A stretch of DNA of 64,000 nt from Nocardioides palaemonis. Its GTDB lineage: Bacteria; Actinomycetota; Actinomycetes; Propionibacteriales; Nocardioidaceae. The notes under the pieces were generated by a model. That model was not told the origin of the DNA, searched no databases, and was given only the letters and a program-made list of their open reading frames with translations. The DNA lies in NCBI RefSeq assembly GCF_018275325.1, contig NZ_JAGVQR010000004.1, positions 248,001 to 312,000 of the forward strand. The letters are read 5' to 3'. A program made the position numbers and the translations under genes. Positions 38,353-48,900 of this stretch are shown piece by piece. The first letter of the stretch is position 1. Each line of letters opens with the position of its first letter.

Positions 38353-40676
38353 CGGGTCACCTTCTTGTTCGTCGTCGCGGTCGCCTCGCCCAGGAGACCG
38401 CCGATGGCCGCGAGGGCTCGGCGCGGCAGGAATCCGATCGCCGCACCCACGCGAGACCCCGCGCGGCGCAGCGTCTGCCGCCACGGCACGGAGGCTGGGG
38501 ACAGGACGGCGAGGGGACGACGCCACCACGGCGCCGACTTCCGCAGCCGCTTCAACGCCGTGTCGACGTCGTCCCAGTAGGCGCGGGCCTCCTCGTCGGT
38601 CGGTGCAGTGGGGCCGAAGACGTGACGGTCGGCCCTGCCCGCCAACAACAGGACACCGCTCCCGGGGACGCGGGCGTCCAGCAGGCTGCCGCTCTCCTGC
38701 CGGGTGTTGCTGTGGGGCAGGCGGATCCCGAGGTCGCGTGCGCGGTCGGCGATCTCGCGCCAGCCGCCGCTCATCCGTGCCACCGGGTCGGCGGCCCGAC
38801 GCCGGCGGCGTCGGCGGGACCGCTTGACCACGAGCAGCGCCCAGAAGGGCGAGGTGAGCAGCACGGCGCCCCCGGCCACCGCGAGATAGGTGAGGATGTC
38901 GCCGATGGGGATCGGCGGCGGAGCCGGTGTGCCCTTGCCCGCGCCCTGCGGCGCCTTGTCGTCGAGGTCGTCCGGCTCGGTGGGGATGACCGGGGGCTGG
39001 ACCACGTTGGGCTGCGGCTCCGGCTCGGGGTCCTCCTGCTGCTGCTGCGGCGTCCGGTCCTTGTCGGGCGTCGGCACGAAGGCCACCCAACCCGCGTCCT
39101 CGAGGTGCACCTCGACCCACGCGTGCACGTCCGCACCCTTGACGACCCCCGTCGAATCGGGCACGACGAAGCCGATGACCACCCGGGCCGGCAGGCCCTG
39201 CTGCTGGGCCGCGACGCCCATCGCCGAGGCGTACTGCTCGTCGTTGCCGATCATCTGGTCGTCGCCGACGAGATCGGTGATGCGCTTGGCGCCGTGACCG
39301 GACGGGGACGTCGCCTCCCCCTCCTTGCCGTCGCTGTAGTAGCCCTTGCGGAAGGCGTCCGCGAGGGCCGCGGCGGCCGCTCCCCCACCGGGACTGCCCG
39401 CCTCGGCCAGCCACTCCTGCACCTTCTTGGTCAGCACCGGAATGTCGGCCGGCGCCTGCGGCATCGCACCGCTCGCCGCCGCCAGCGCCTCGGGCGAGGC
39501 GGGCACTTCCGGCCGGAGCGAACGCATCTCGTAGGTCGTGCCGCGCACGGTGCCGCCGAGCTGGGCCATCGTGCCGGTCGCGTCGTTGTAGAGGACGCGG
39601 GACTGGATGGAGCCGTCGGCGCGACCGTCACGCAGCGCAACGACGCCCAGCGTCTCGCCGACCGTCGGCACCCAGGGGCCGGAGTAGTCCTCGATGGTGA
39701 TCGTGACGTCCTGCTCCCCCGCCTCGTCGGGCTGGGCGCTGAGCCGCCCGAAAGTGCCCGACTGGGTGGGTGCCCCCGGTCCTCCGGCGACGTTCCAGAC
39801 GATGCCGTCGAAGGTGTCCATCGTCGCGATGCGGATCCGGTCGCCGGTGGAGAGCCCGGTCGTGGTGAACATCGTCTTCTCGCCCAACGCCCGCTCGTCG
39901 TAGTAGGCGCGGTAGCGCACGAGCGGGCTCGGGTAGTCCATCGGGTCGAACGGCGGGTCGACGTGGTCACGGAGCACCGTCCGGGTGTCACCGGCGAGGG
40001 CGGACGTCATGACGCCGGCCAGACCACCGGCCACGGCGATCACCGCGGCCGTCATGCCGAGGCGCCGTGTCCACGACACACGTACGTCGCGCGTCTCGCG
40101 CCATCGCGTCCACACAAGCAGCCCGGTCGCGAGCACGAGGCCGCGGGTGATGGTCAGGCCCGTCACCCGGTCGCCGAATGCCGCCGCGACGACGAAGGCC
40201 GCGAGGACGACGATCGCGGCGCCCCCGGGGCGCCTGCTCCGCCAGAGGAAGGCTCCTGCCGCGAGCCCCGCGACCAGCGACATCACCCACGGCACCAACA
40301 GCACCGTGCCGGTGCTGCCCAGGGGCGTGAGGAGGGTCAGGGAGTCCCGCCACGCCGACACGAGTCCGGTCACGAGCGCACTCACGGAGTCGACGTCGGG
40401 CGCGATGCCCGCCAGCGCCAGGTCAGGGACGGCCAGCGCGGGCCCGAGGAGGAGGTGGCAGCCGAGCAGCAGCAGGACGGCCGGCCAGGCACCCCAGCCG
40501 AGACGACGCGTGAGGAGGGCGACCCCGAGCCCGACGAGGGTGCCGGCCGCGACCGCCGCCAGCCACCTCCAGCCGCCGTACGCGTCGGCGAACGGGCTCG
40601 TCGCGACGGCCATCAGCAGGACCACGAGGACGACGTCGGTGGCGAGCAGGCGTCCGCCCAGGGCGGTGCGGGTCAC
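38349..40676 (-). CDS. Transglutaminase-like membrane protein without the usual catalytic Cys
   Basis: A 775-residue protein. The first ~240 residues hold six to eight membrane helices; residues about 400-540 are a transglutaminase-like domain; then a Pro/Glu-rich linker, a helix near 600 and a basic cytoplasmic tail. In the core GNDEQYASAMGVAAQQQGLPARVV, Asp stands at about residue 478 where papain-like transglutaminases have Cys, while His (VHAWVEV, about 517) and the FVPTPD segment remain. The family in actinobacteria often sits with DUF58 and MoxR genes, as here. It is probably a non-enzymatic or altered-activity scaffold; residue alignment is by eye. Confidence 0.82.
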   Translation of the reverse strand: MTRTALGGRLLATDVVLVVLLMAVATSPFADAYGGWRWLAAVAAGTLVGLGVALLTRRLGWGAWPAVLLLLGCHLLLGPALAVPDLALAGIAPDVDSVSALVTGLVSAWRDSLTLLTPLGSTGTVLLVPWVMSLVAGLAAGAFLWRSRRPGGAAIVVLAAFVVAAAFGDRVTGLTITRGLVLATGLLVWTRWRETRDVRVSWTRRLGMTAAVIAVAGGLAGVMTSALAGDTRTVLRDHVDPPFDPMDYPSPLVRYRAYYDERALGEKTMFTTTGLSTGDRIRIATMDTFDGIVWNVAGGPGAPTQSGTFGRLSAQPDEAGEQDVTITIEDYSGPWVPTVGETLGVVALRDGRADGSIQSRVLYNDATGTMAQLGGTVRGTTYEMRSLRPEVPASPEALAAASGAMPQAPADIPVLTKKVQEWLAEAGSPGGGAAAAALADAFRKGYYSDGKEGEATSPSGHGAKRITDLVGDDQMIGNDEQYASAMGVAAQQQGLPARVVIGFVVPDSTGVVKGADVHAWVEVHLEDAGWVAFVPTPDKDRTPQQQQEDPEPEPQPNVVQPPVIPTEPDDLDDKAPQGAGKGTPAPPPIPIGDILTYLAVAGGAVLLTSPFWALLVVKRSRRRRRRRAADPVARMSGGWREIADRARDLGIRLPHSNTRQESGSLLDARVPGSGVLLLAGRADRHVFGPTAPTDEEARAYWDDVDTALKRLRKSAPWWRRPLAVLSPASVPWRQTLRRAGSRVGAAIGFLPRRALAAIGGLLGEATATTNKKVTR

Positions 40677-41962
40677 GACGCCAACCTCCGCATCGTCCCG
40701 GCCAGATCGGCGAGGTCGGTGACGCCGGCGATGTGGAGGTCGCCCATGGTGCGTACCGATGGACGCTCGGCGGTCTCGGCGCGTACGGCGATCGTGCGCA
40801 CGTCGACGGGCAGGAAGCGTCGCGCCCTGCGCAGCTCGACCGGGTCGACCAGCGAGCCGCAGACCAGCAGGACGATGCTCGCACCCGTGTTGTCGCGCGA
40901 CGCCCGCCGCGTGAGGTCGGCGAGCCCGCTCGCACCAGGTGCGTAGTCGATGCCCGAGAGCTGGTCGAGGAAGGTGGTCGTCGTGCCGTTGCGCAGGCGA
41001 CGGGCCGACGTCACGGCGGTCAACGTCTGACCGTCGACGAGGGTCTGGACGCCCATGGATCCGGCGATGGAGATCGCGGTCTCGAACTCCTCGTCGGAGG
41101 CGTAGTCGTCGAGCCGGGTGCTGAGCAGGACGAGGAGGTGCGATCGGCGGGTCTCCTCGAACTGGCGCACCATCAGCTGGCCCGAGCGCGCGCTGCTCTT
41201 CCAGTGGATGTAGCGCCGGTCGTCGCCGGGGACGTAGTTGCGCAGTGCGTGGAAGGCGACGTCGTGGTCGGTGATCTTGCGGACGGTCTCACCCTCGAGG
41301 TCGCGCAGGATGCCGGACGCCGATCCCTCGATCCGGACGGTTCGCGGGTGCACGTAGAGGACCTCGGCCCCGCCCAGTCGCTGCTCGCGGCGCAGCAGCC
41401 CGAGCGGATCGGCGCGCACGGCGGTCACCGGCCCGACGTCGTAGACCGCCCGACGGGCAGTGGGGATCGCGAACAGCTCCTCGTGGTCGTGGTGGCCGCG
41501 CAGGCTGGGCAGCTCGAACGCCGCACGGCCCTGGCCGATCGGCAGCTCGATCGTGACCGGGAGGGTGCGACGCGACGTGTCGTTGAGCAGGTGCAGGCGG
41601 CCGTTGGCCCGCTCGCCGACGACCACGCGGTCACGGCTGAGGTCGAGGGTCGTGACGAGCTGGTGGCCGCCGAAGATGAAGACCACGCCGACGGCCAGGA
41701 GGAGCATCCCGAACGACGCGGCGACCAGCAGCTCGGTCCAGCCGAGCCGGGTCCATGCGGCGACGGCGAGGAGCGACAACACCATGAGCACCCAGGCCGA
41801 CGGCGTGACGACCTGCGTGACGGGTCGGGCGATCTCCCGCGGTCGGGCCGTCGCGGCGGCCAGCCGGTGCCGGCCCTCCAGCCAGACGGTTGCCGTACGT
41901 CGGCGCAGCGCGAGCACCCGTGACCCCGCCCCACCCCGTGCCGGGAAGATCGCCTCGCTCAT
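40673..41962 (-). CDS. DUF58 membrane protein
   Basis: A 429-residue protein with two helices at about 55-110 (WVLMVLSLLAVAAWTRLGWT and LLVAASFGMLLLAVGVVFIF) and a cytoplasmic domain carrying the DUF58 signature YVPGDDRRYIHWKSSARSGQ, followed by a von Willebrand-like fold. DUF58 proteins accompany MoxR ATPases, probably as chaperone substrates or partners. It overlaps both MoxR and the transglutaminase-like gene by ATGA, so the trio is co-translated. Confidence 0.85.
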   Translation of the reverse strand: MSEAIFPARGGAGSRVLALRRRTATVWLEGRHRLAAATARPREIARPVTQVVTPSAWVLMVLSLLAVAAWTRLGWTELLVAASFGMLLLAVGVVFIFGGHQLVTTLDLSRDRVVVGERANGRLHLLNDTSRRTLPVTIELPIGQGRAAFELPSLRGHHDHEELFAIPTARRAVYDVGPVTAVRADPLGLLRREQRLGGAEVLYVHPRTVRIEGSASGILRDLEGETVRKITDHDVAFHALRNYVPGDDRRYIHWKSSARSGQLMVRQFEETRRSHLLVLLSTRLDDYASDEEFETAISIAGSMGVQTLVDGQTLTAVTSARRLRNGTTTTFLDQLSGIDYAPGASGLADLTRRASRDNTGASIVLLVCGSLVDPVELRRARRFLPVDVRTIAVRAETAERPSVRTMGDLHIAGVTDLADLAGTMRRLAS

Positions 41963-42933
41963 CAGGCCACGCGCTCCTGGGGAGCGGGGAGCTGGCCGAG
42001 GATCCGCTCCAGCACCGACTCGGTCGTTGCGCCGCGGAACTCCTCCTCCGGGTCGAGCACCATGCGGTGCGCAAGCACGGGCACGGCGAGGGCCTTGATG
42101 TCGTCGGGGATGACATAGCTGCGACCCGCGGCAAGTGCCCACGTCCGGGCGGCACGGACGAGGGCGAGACCGGCGCGCACGCTGCAGCCCAGGACGACGT
42201 CCGGCGCCGAGCGGGTCGCCTGCGCGAGCTCCGAGACGTAGACGAGGATCGCCTGGTCGACGTGCACGCCGGCTGCGTAGTCGATCATGCTCGCCACGTG
42301 GTCGGTCGGGATGATCGGGTCGACGACGAGCCCACCACGTGCCTGCGGCGGCTGGGCGAGGATCTTCACCGTGCTCTCGTGGTCGGGATAGCCGAGCGAG
42401 GTCTTCATCAGGAAGCGGTCGAGCTGTGCCTCGGGCAGCCGGTAGGTCCCGGCCTGCTCGATGGGGTTCTGCGTCGCGATGACCATGAACGGGCGTCCCA
42501 CCGCGTGGGCCTCGCCGTCGATGGTGACCTGGCTCTCCTCCATCACCTCGAGCAGCGCGGACTGCGTCTTGGGCGAGGCTCGGTTGATCTCGTCGGCCAG
42601 CACGATGTTGGCGAAGATCGGGCCCTGGTGGAACGTGAACCGCTGGGTGCCCTGGTCGTAGATCGTCACGCCGGTGACGTCGCTGGGGAGCAGGTCCGGC
42701 GTGAACTGGATCCGGGTCTGCTTGCCGTGCAGCGTCTGCGCCATCGCCCGGGCGAGCGAGGTCTTGCCGGTGCCGGGGAAGTCCTCCAGCAGGAGGTGGC
42801 CCTCGGACACCAGGCAGGTCATCGCCAGCCGGATGACGTGGGTCTTGCCCACGACCGCTCGCTCGACGTTGGCGACGAGCTGGTCGAAGGTCTGGGCGAA
42901 CCACTGGATCTGGTCGTGGTTGGGAGTGGTCAT
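41962..42933 (-). CDS. MoxR-family AAA+ ATPase
   Basis: A 323-residue AAA+ ATPase. Walker A is DFPGTGKTSLA, Walker B LADEINRASPKTQSALLEVM, sensor 1 ATQNPIEQAGTYRLPEAQLDRF, sensor 2 region GCSVRAGLALVRAARTWAL. GCAGGAACC precedes the ATG at 42933. MoxR proteins act as chaperones for assembly or metal insertion into partner proteins, usually encoded next door, here DUF58 and the transglutaminase-like protein. It lies 21 bases after the giant surface-protein gene. Confidence 0.92.
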   Translation of the reverse strand: MTTPNHDQIQWFAQTFDQLVANVERAVVGKTHVIRLAMTCLVSEGHLLLEDFPGTGKTSLARAMAQTLHGKQTRIQFTPDLLPSDVTGVTIYDQGTQRFTFHQGPIFANIVLADEINRASPKTQSALLEVMEESQVTIDGEAHAVGRPFMVIATQNPIEQAGTYRLPEAQLDRFLMKTSLGYPDHESTVKILAQPPQARGGLVVDPIIPTDHVASMIDYAAGVHVDQAILVYVSELAQATRSAPDVVLGCSVRAGLALVRAARTWALAAGRSYVIPDDIKALAVPVLAHRMVLDPEEEFRGATTESVLERILGQLPAPQERVA

Positions 42934-42954
42934 GGTTCCTGCTTTCGAAGGATG

Positions 42955-45900
42955 TCAGGGGTGGAGGGCGATCGTGTTCGACCAGATCTCGTTGCCGATG
43001 CGGAGGTTGCCGTAGCCGCCTCCGTTGAGGGAGCAGCCTCGGTTCGTGCGGGCCTCGCCCAAGGCGTTCGTCGTCAGGGAGAAGCTGCCGATCGAGCTGC
43101 CGCCCTGTCCGGAGCTGTTGGGCGTGACCCAGCAGGCGACACTCACCGTCCGGTTGGGCTCGAATCCCTGCATCGTGAGGTCGATCCAGTCCGACGCAGC
43201 GGACTCGTACCGGATGGTCATCACCTTCGGCGGCTTGGCGACCGACGTGGCAGCTGCAGCATTGGTGGCGACCTGGTTCTCCGCGTCGGTGACGCGCACG
43301 TCGATCCGGTGCGTCTCGGAGTACCCGTCGCCCACCGTGACCTGTCCGGACGTGGTCCGGGTCGTCCAGGCACCCCCGTCGATGCTGGTCTGCAGGGTCA
43401 GCGGCCGCCCGTTCTCGGCCGGCATGCTCCACCCGAGGGTGACCGACCTGCCCGCCTGAGTCGCCGTGGCACCGGGCTGGTTCGGCTGCCCGTACGGCTT
43501 GACGCCTCCGACGGACGCGCTGGCTCCCTCGAGGTCGCCCGCCTTCGGATCCCTCGTGATCGGGACCACCTCGACCGTGTAGGGGCCGGAGTTCGCCGCG
43601 AAACGGACGCGCTTCTGGGCGGAAGCACCGATCGTCTCTGCGACCACGCCGTTGCCGGAGAACCGATAGCCGATGACGGGCCGTCCGCCATCGTCGACCG
43701 GCGGGGCGAAGGACAGCAGCGCTGACCGGTCACCCTCCGACACCACGGTGAGGGACCGGACCTCGCTCGCCCGGTCGTAGGGGTTGACCGGCGCCGAGAC
43801 CGGGCTCGGCGAGGTGCTGTAGCCGGCGCGGTTGTGGGCGCGGACGGTGAAGGTGTAGTCGTGACCGTTGTCGACGTCGAAGTTGCTCGAGGTGCCGGTC
43901 TCCTGCTTGGTCGTGACGACCTGACCGTCCCTGGACATGGTGACCTCGTAGTGGTCGATGGTGTCGCCGTTGTCGAGCGGGGCGGGCCAGGTCACCTCGA
44001 CCTTGCCGCCGGGCAGCGCGTCGTTCTCACTCGCGACACCGGTCGGCTGCCCCACCACCGCGGGCACGCCGAACGGCTTGTCCGCCGTGGACGGCTCTGA
44101 CCACGCCTGCTTGCTCGCCTCGTCGACGATGTCGTTGACCGCGCGGATCTCGAACTGGACGAGGGAGCCGTTGCCGAGACCGTCCCAGGTGAAGGGGCTG
44201 GCGGCCGCCGTCCGGGTCTCGCCGGTGCCGAGCCGGTGGATCTCGTAGGTGCGGATCGCAGATCCCACGTTGGCGGGGGGCTGCCACTGGAGCACCAGCT
44301 TGCCGTCGCGCTGGGTGTAGTCCTGGCCGACGGTCGGCGCCGCCATCCGGTCGGGCACCTTGTCGGGAGTGACCTGCTCGGAGGCTGCGCTCGGCTCGGA
44401 GTCGCCCACGCGGTTGGTCGCGACGACCTGGAAGGAGTAGGTGTTGCCGGGCGTGAGTCCCTCGATGCCGCAGGTCGTCGCGCCACCGCAGGAGACGGTC
44501 TTCCCGTCGCTGCGTCGCACGCTGTAGCCGGAGATGGGCGCCCCCTTGTCGTCGGCCGGCGTCCAGGTCAGCACGACCGAGTCGTGGGTCATGCTGCTGA
44601 CGCTCGGCCGTCCCGGCGCGTCGGGGGCCGCGACGACGACGACCTCGGCGCGCGCCGTGACCTGGCGCTCGGGATCGTCCGAGCCGTCGTCCACGACGAA
44701 CCGGACGCCGACGCTGCCCGCAAAGCGCTCCGCGGGCGTCACCGTCACGGTCGAGCCCGACCCGGACGCGCGCGCATCGCCGCTCTCGACGGTTACGCCG
44801 CTCACGGTGAGCGGCGTGCCCTCGTAGGGGTTGGTCGCGTAGTCGTTGATGTCGAACGACACCGGCTGGCCGGCCTCCGCCTCGAGCGGCCCGATCCGCC
44901 CGACACTGACCAGGGGCTTGTCGGACCGGACGATCCGGACCCGCACGACCGCCTCGGCCGTGGCGCCGGCCGGGTCCTCGACCCGCACCGGCAGCACGAC
45001 GACCTCGCCGTCCTCGGCGGCATCGGTGGCGTCGAGCACCAACGTGGTGCGATCACTGACCGAGGCCTCGACCTTCTCGGTCCCCTCGACGGTGAAGGTC
45101 AGACCGGCCACGTCCTCGGGGTTGGGGTCCGTCGCCGCGGAGGAGAGGTCGAAGGTCTTCTGCTCGGCCTCGTCGCCGCCGACGAGCTCCAGGTCGACGT
45201 CCCGCATCTCGGGCGCGAAGTTCTTCGTCGCCTGGATGTCGACCGGGATCGTCAGCATCGAGGTCAGGCCGGTCGCGTCGTTGAGCGAGGTGCCGTCGGT
45301 GACCTCAAAGGTCACGGCGGCCCGGCCGCTGGCGTCCTCCGGCGCCGTGAACCGGATGGTCGTGTCGTCGCGCGCCTTGGCCGCGTCGACGTACGGCGCG
45401 GCTGTGACGCGGTCGCCCAGCGTGAGGATCGGGGTGCGCCCGGTGCGGACGAGGACGTGCTCGTCGAGGGAGATGTCGACGGACTTCCCGGCCTTCACCG
45501 TGACCGGCAGCTTGGCGTCGGGGTCGAGCACCGGCGGCACCGTGTCCGTGCCGCTGACGAACACGAACCCGTAGGAGGTGTTGTCCTCGGCGTCGCCGAC
45601 CTCGTAGACGACGACCTGGTCCCGGGCGGCGAGGGTGACCTCGAGCTCACCCTTTACGACGCGGCTGACGTCACGGTCGTAGGCCGTCAGGGCGAGGTCC
45701 TTGCGGCGTCCGTCGAGGTCTCCGTCGTTGCGGAGCACGTCGATGCGCACCGTGTCGCCGGGTTTGCGACCGGCGACCTTGGCGAGGTCGGCGGTGTCGT
45801 CGCGGGTGACGGGGGCGTAAAGGGGCGCGTCCGGGCTGGCATCGACCGTGAGGCGCGCGGTGTCGGCGCCACCGAGCCGGTCGGAGATGTTGTACGTGAC

Positions 45901-48900
45901 GGCCACCTGCCTGGCGGCGTTGCCGTCGAACTCGGGAACCTTCACGGTGACGAACCCGTCCGCGACGCTCGCCCCGGGGTCGCCCTGGAGCTTCTCCGAC
46001 ATCACCAGCGGGTCGCCGTCGGGGTCGGCGTCGTTGGCCAGCACGTTGAACTGGATGGCGCGGTCCGGGCGGACCAGCAGGTGGTCGTCCAGGGCGACCG
46101 GCGCCTGGTTGGTGGAGGCGCGGGCGACCACGCCCACGCGCACCTCCGCGCGGCTGCTCGCACCGAACTTGTCCTGCACCTCGACCTCGAATGTGTCGGT
46201 GCCGCCGCGGCGGGTGTCGAACGGCTCGTACTCGATCCAGTCGAGGCCGATCTCGGTCACCCGCCCGAGCTGGGGTGCGGTGGTGATCCCCTTGAGCGTC
46301 ACGGCGTCGCCGTCGGGGTCGCTCGTCTGGAGGTCGAGATCGATCCGTATCGGGCGCTCGCCCACCGCACGGGCCAGCGTCGGGTCGGGTCGCGGAGCCG
46401 CGTTGCGCTCCGCGTCGTCGGCGATGACGTCGATGACGACCTCCGCGTCGTCGCGCTGGCCCCGCGCGTCGCGCACGCCGTAGGTGGCGTGGATCTCTCC
46501 CGCCCTGTCGGGGGCGCGGAAGCGGAGCGCGTCGCCCGAGACGAAGACGGGGAGTCCCTCGGGCGCGACCAGGTCCTGCTGGAACAGCTGGAGGTCGTCG
46601 CCGTCGGGGTCGAAGTCGTTGGCCAGGACCGGGATGCTGCCGACCGACCCAGCCCGCACGGTGATGCGGTCGTTGGCAGCCACCGGAGCGCGGTTGCCGG
46701 CCTTGACGGGCGCCTGCCCGACCGTGACCGATCCCTCGGCGGAGTTCACCCCGTCGGAGACCGTGTAGTCGATCGACACCGGCGCCGTCAGGTCTCGGGT
46801 CGACTCGACCCGGAGCAGACGGTTCTCCAGCAGCGACGCCTTCACCGGTGTGTTGGCGCCGACCCGCACGGAGGTCACGGCGAGCACACCGCCCTCCGGG
46901 TCGTAGTCGTTGGCGAGCAGGTCGACCAGCGACGACCCGCTGGGAGGAAGGAGGGTGTCGTCGTTCATGGCGACGGGAGGCAGGTCGACCTTCGACTTCG
47001 GCAGCACGTCGAGACGGACGAAGGACTGCGCCTCGCCGCGGTCGGTGTACGCCGAGTAGTCGAGGTAGTAGGTGCCGGGCGCCGAGGTCCGGGCGACGAA
47101 GGTCCCGGACGTGGGATCGGTGGTGATCTCCATGCCGCCGAGCGCGACGACGTCACGCAGGTGCAGCTCGGTCCCGTCCCGGCTGAAGTCGTTGGCCAGC
47201 GGCTCGACGAGGATGTCGTTGCCAGCCACACCCACGGCGCGGTCGGGCGTGAGCGTCGGCGGAACCGCGTTCTTGGGGCTGACGTTGACCGTGACCTTGC
47301 CCGTGCGCTGGCCCTGCGGATGACCGTCCGAGACGACGATCTCGATCGTCTTGTTGCCCGCGCGACCTCCGTCGTCGACAAACTCGAGCACGCCGTCGCT
47401 CCGGAAGGTGACGGTGCCGCCCTCTTTGACCCGGGCGTCTTGGAGGACCAGGGAGTCGCCCTCCGCGTCCGTCCAGTCGGGCAGCACGTAGGTCGACGTG
47501 CGCTGGCCGCGGGCGACGGTCATCCCCTGCTGCCGGGGAACGCCGTTGTCCTCGACGAGCTGGGGAGGGGTGTTGCGGTCGGGGTCGATGATCGAGACCT
47601 CGAGGGTCGCCTCGTCCGTCCCGTTCTCCCTGCCGTCACTGATCACGTAGCTGAAGCGTGCCTGCTTGCCGCCGTCGTTGGGCCCGAAGTGGAGCTGGAG
47701 CTGGGTGCCGTCGCCCACGACGGCCATCCGCTGGGGCTCGGGGCCTGACAGCTGCTTGACGTCGTCGAGCGAGGTCAGCGTCAGGATGTCGCCGTCGAGG
47801 TCGACGTCGTTGCGGGTCACCGGGATGATCGAGTCCTGACCGGGCCGGGCACCCAGCCGGTCGTCGCGAGCCACGGGCGGACGGTTGTCCTCGGTGCGCC
47901 GGGCCTTGGCGAGCTCGTCCGGGCTGGGGTCCGCCGTCTGCTCCTTCTTCTTCGACGGGTCGACGTCGTCCCAGTTGTCGACCCGCGGTAGGCCGTCCTC
48001 CTGCACGAGCCAGGACACACCCGTCACGGTGTCGTTGAGCACCACGACGCTGCGGTTGACCCGGAACACCAGGTTCGCCTGAGGCTTGAGGCCGGGGATC
48101 TTCTCCGCGTGGGCGGGCTGCGACCCACCGAGCCGGACATAGCCGTCGGCGACCGGGTCGGCCCAGGCCGCATGGACGTAGCCGTCCACGACCACCGGCG
48201 CCGCGGGCGGCCCGTCGACGCCGGCGCGCACCTGCTCGACCGAACCGTCGCCGAGGTCGGCGAGGAGCAGGCCGGTCCGGGTCGCGATGTACACGCCGGT
48301 CGCCTGCGGCCCGGGCTGCTGGACCTGTGCGGCAGTGGTGTCGCCCAGGTCCACCCGCACGGGCTCCATGTCCGGCAGGACGAGGACCTCGGCCTCGCGG
48401 TCGAGGACGACCGGCGTGGTGCCGACGACGGTCACCTCGAGATCGGTCGAGAGCTGCGCATCCACCGCGACGGGCTCGGCTGCGGCTGCGAGCCCGGATG
48501 CGTCGATCGTGACGGTGGTGAGGGTCCGCTTCGCGCGATTGACGACGTAGGCCGTCCCGTCCTGGCCGACGGCCAGCGCGGCGTCTCGCCCGGCCTCGAG
48601 GTCGGCGGGCGTCTGGTCGGCGGTGAACCCCTGGATCGTCTGGGTGCTGCGGACCCAGACCTCGCCGGTCTCACGGTCCAGCATGGCGATCGTGTCGCCA
48701 CCGAGCGCGACGGCGGTGTCGGGGCTCAGTGGCACCGGGTCGAGGGCGGTCCCCGCCGCCACGTCGACCTGACGGACCCCGCGCCCGCCCGACTTCACGT
48801 CGAGCAGGACCGAGGTCTCGCGCTGGTGCACGTCGAAGTCACCGCTGAGGGCCTGGACGGCGAGGTCGAGCTGCCGGACCTGCGGGTTGAGCCGGCCGAG

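Noticed and set aside
44236..47748. A 1170-codon open frame on the plus strand
   Set aside because: It is antisense to the giant cadherin/FN3 gene; its protein is Gly/Arg/Val/Asp-rich low-complexity sequence produced by strong third-position GC bias, with no motif.
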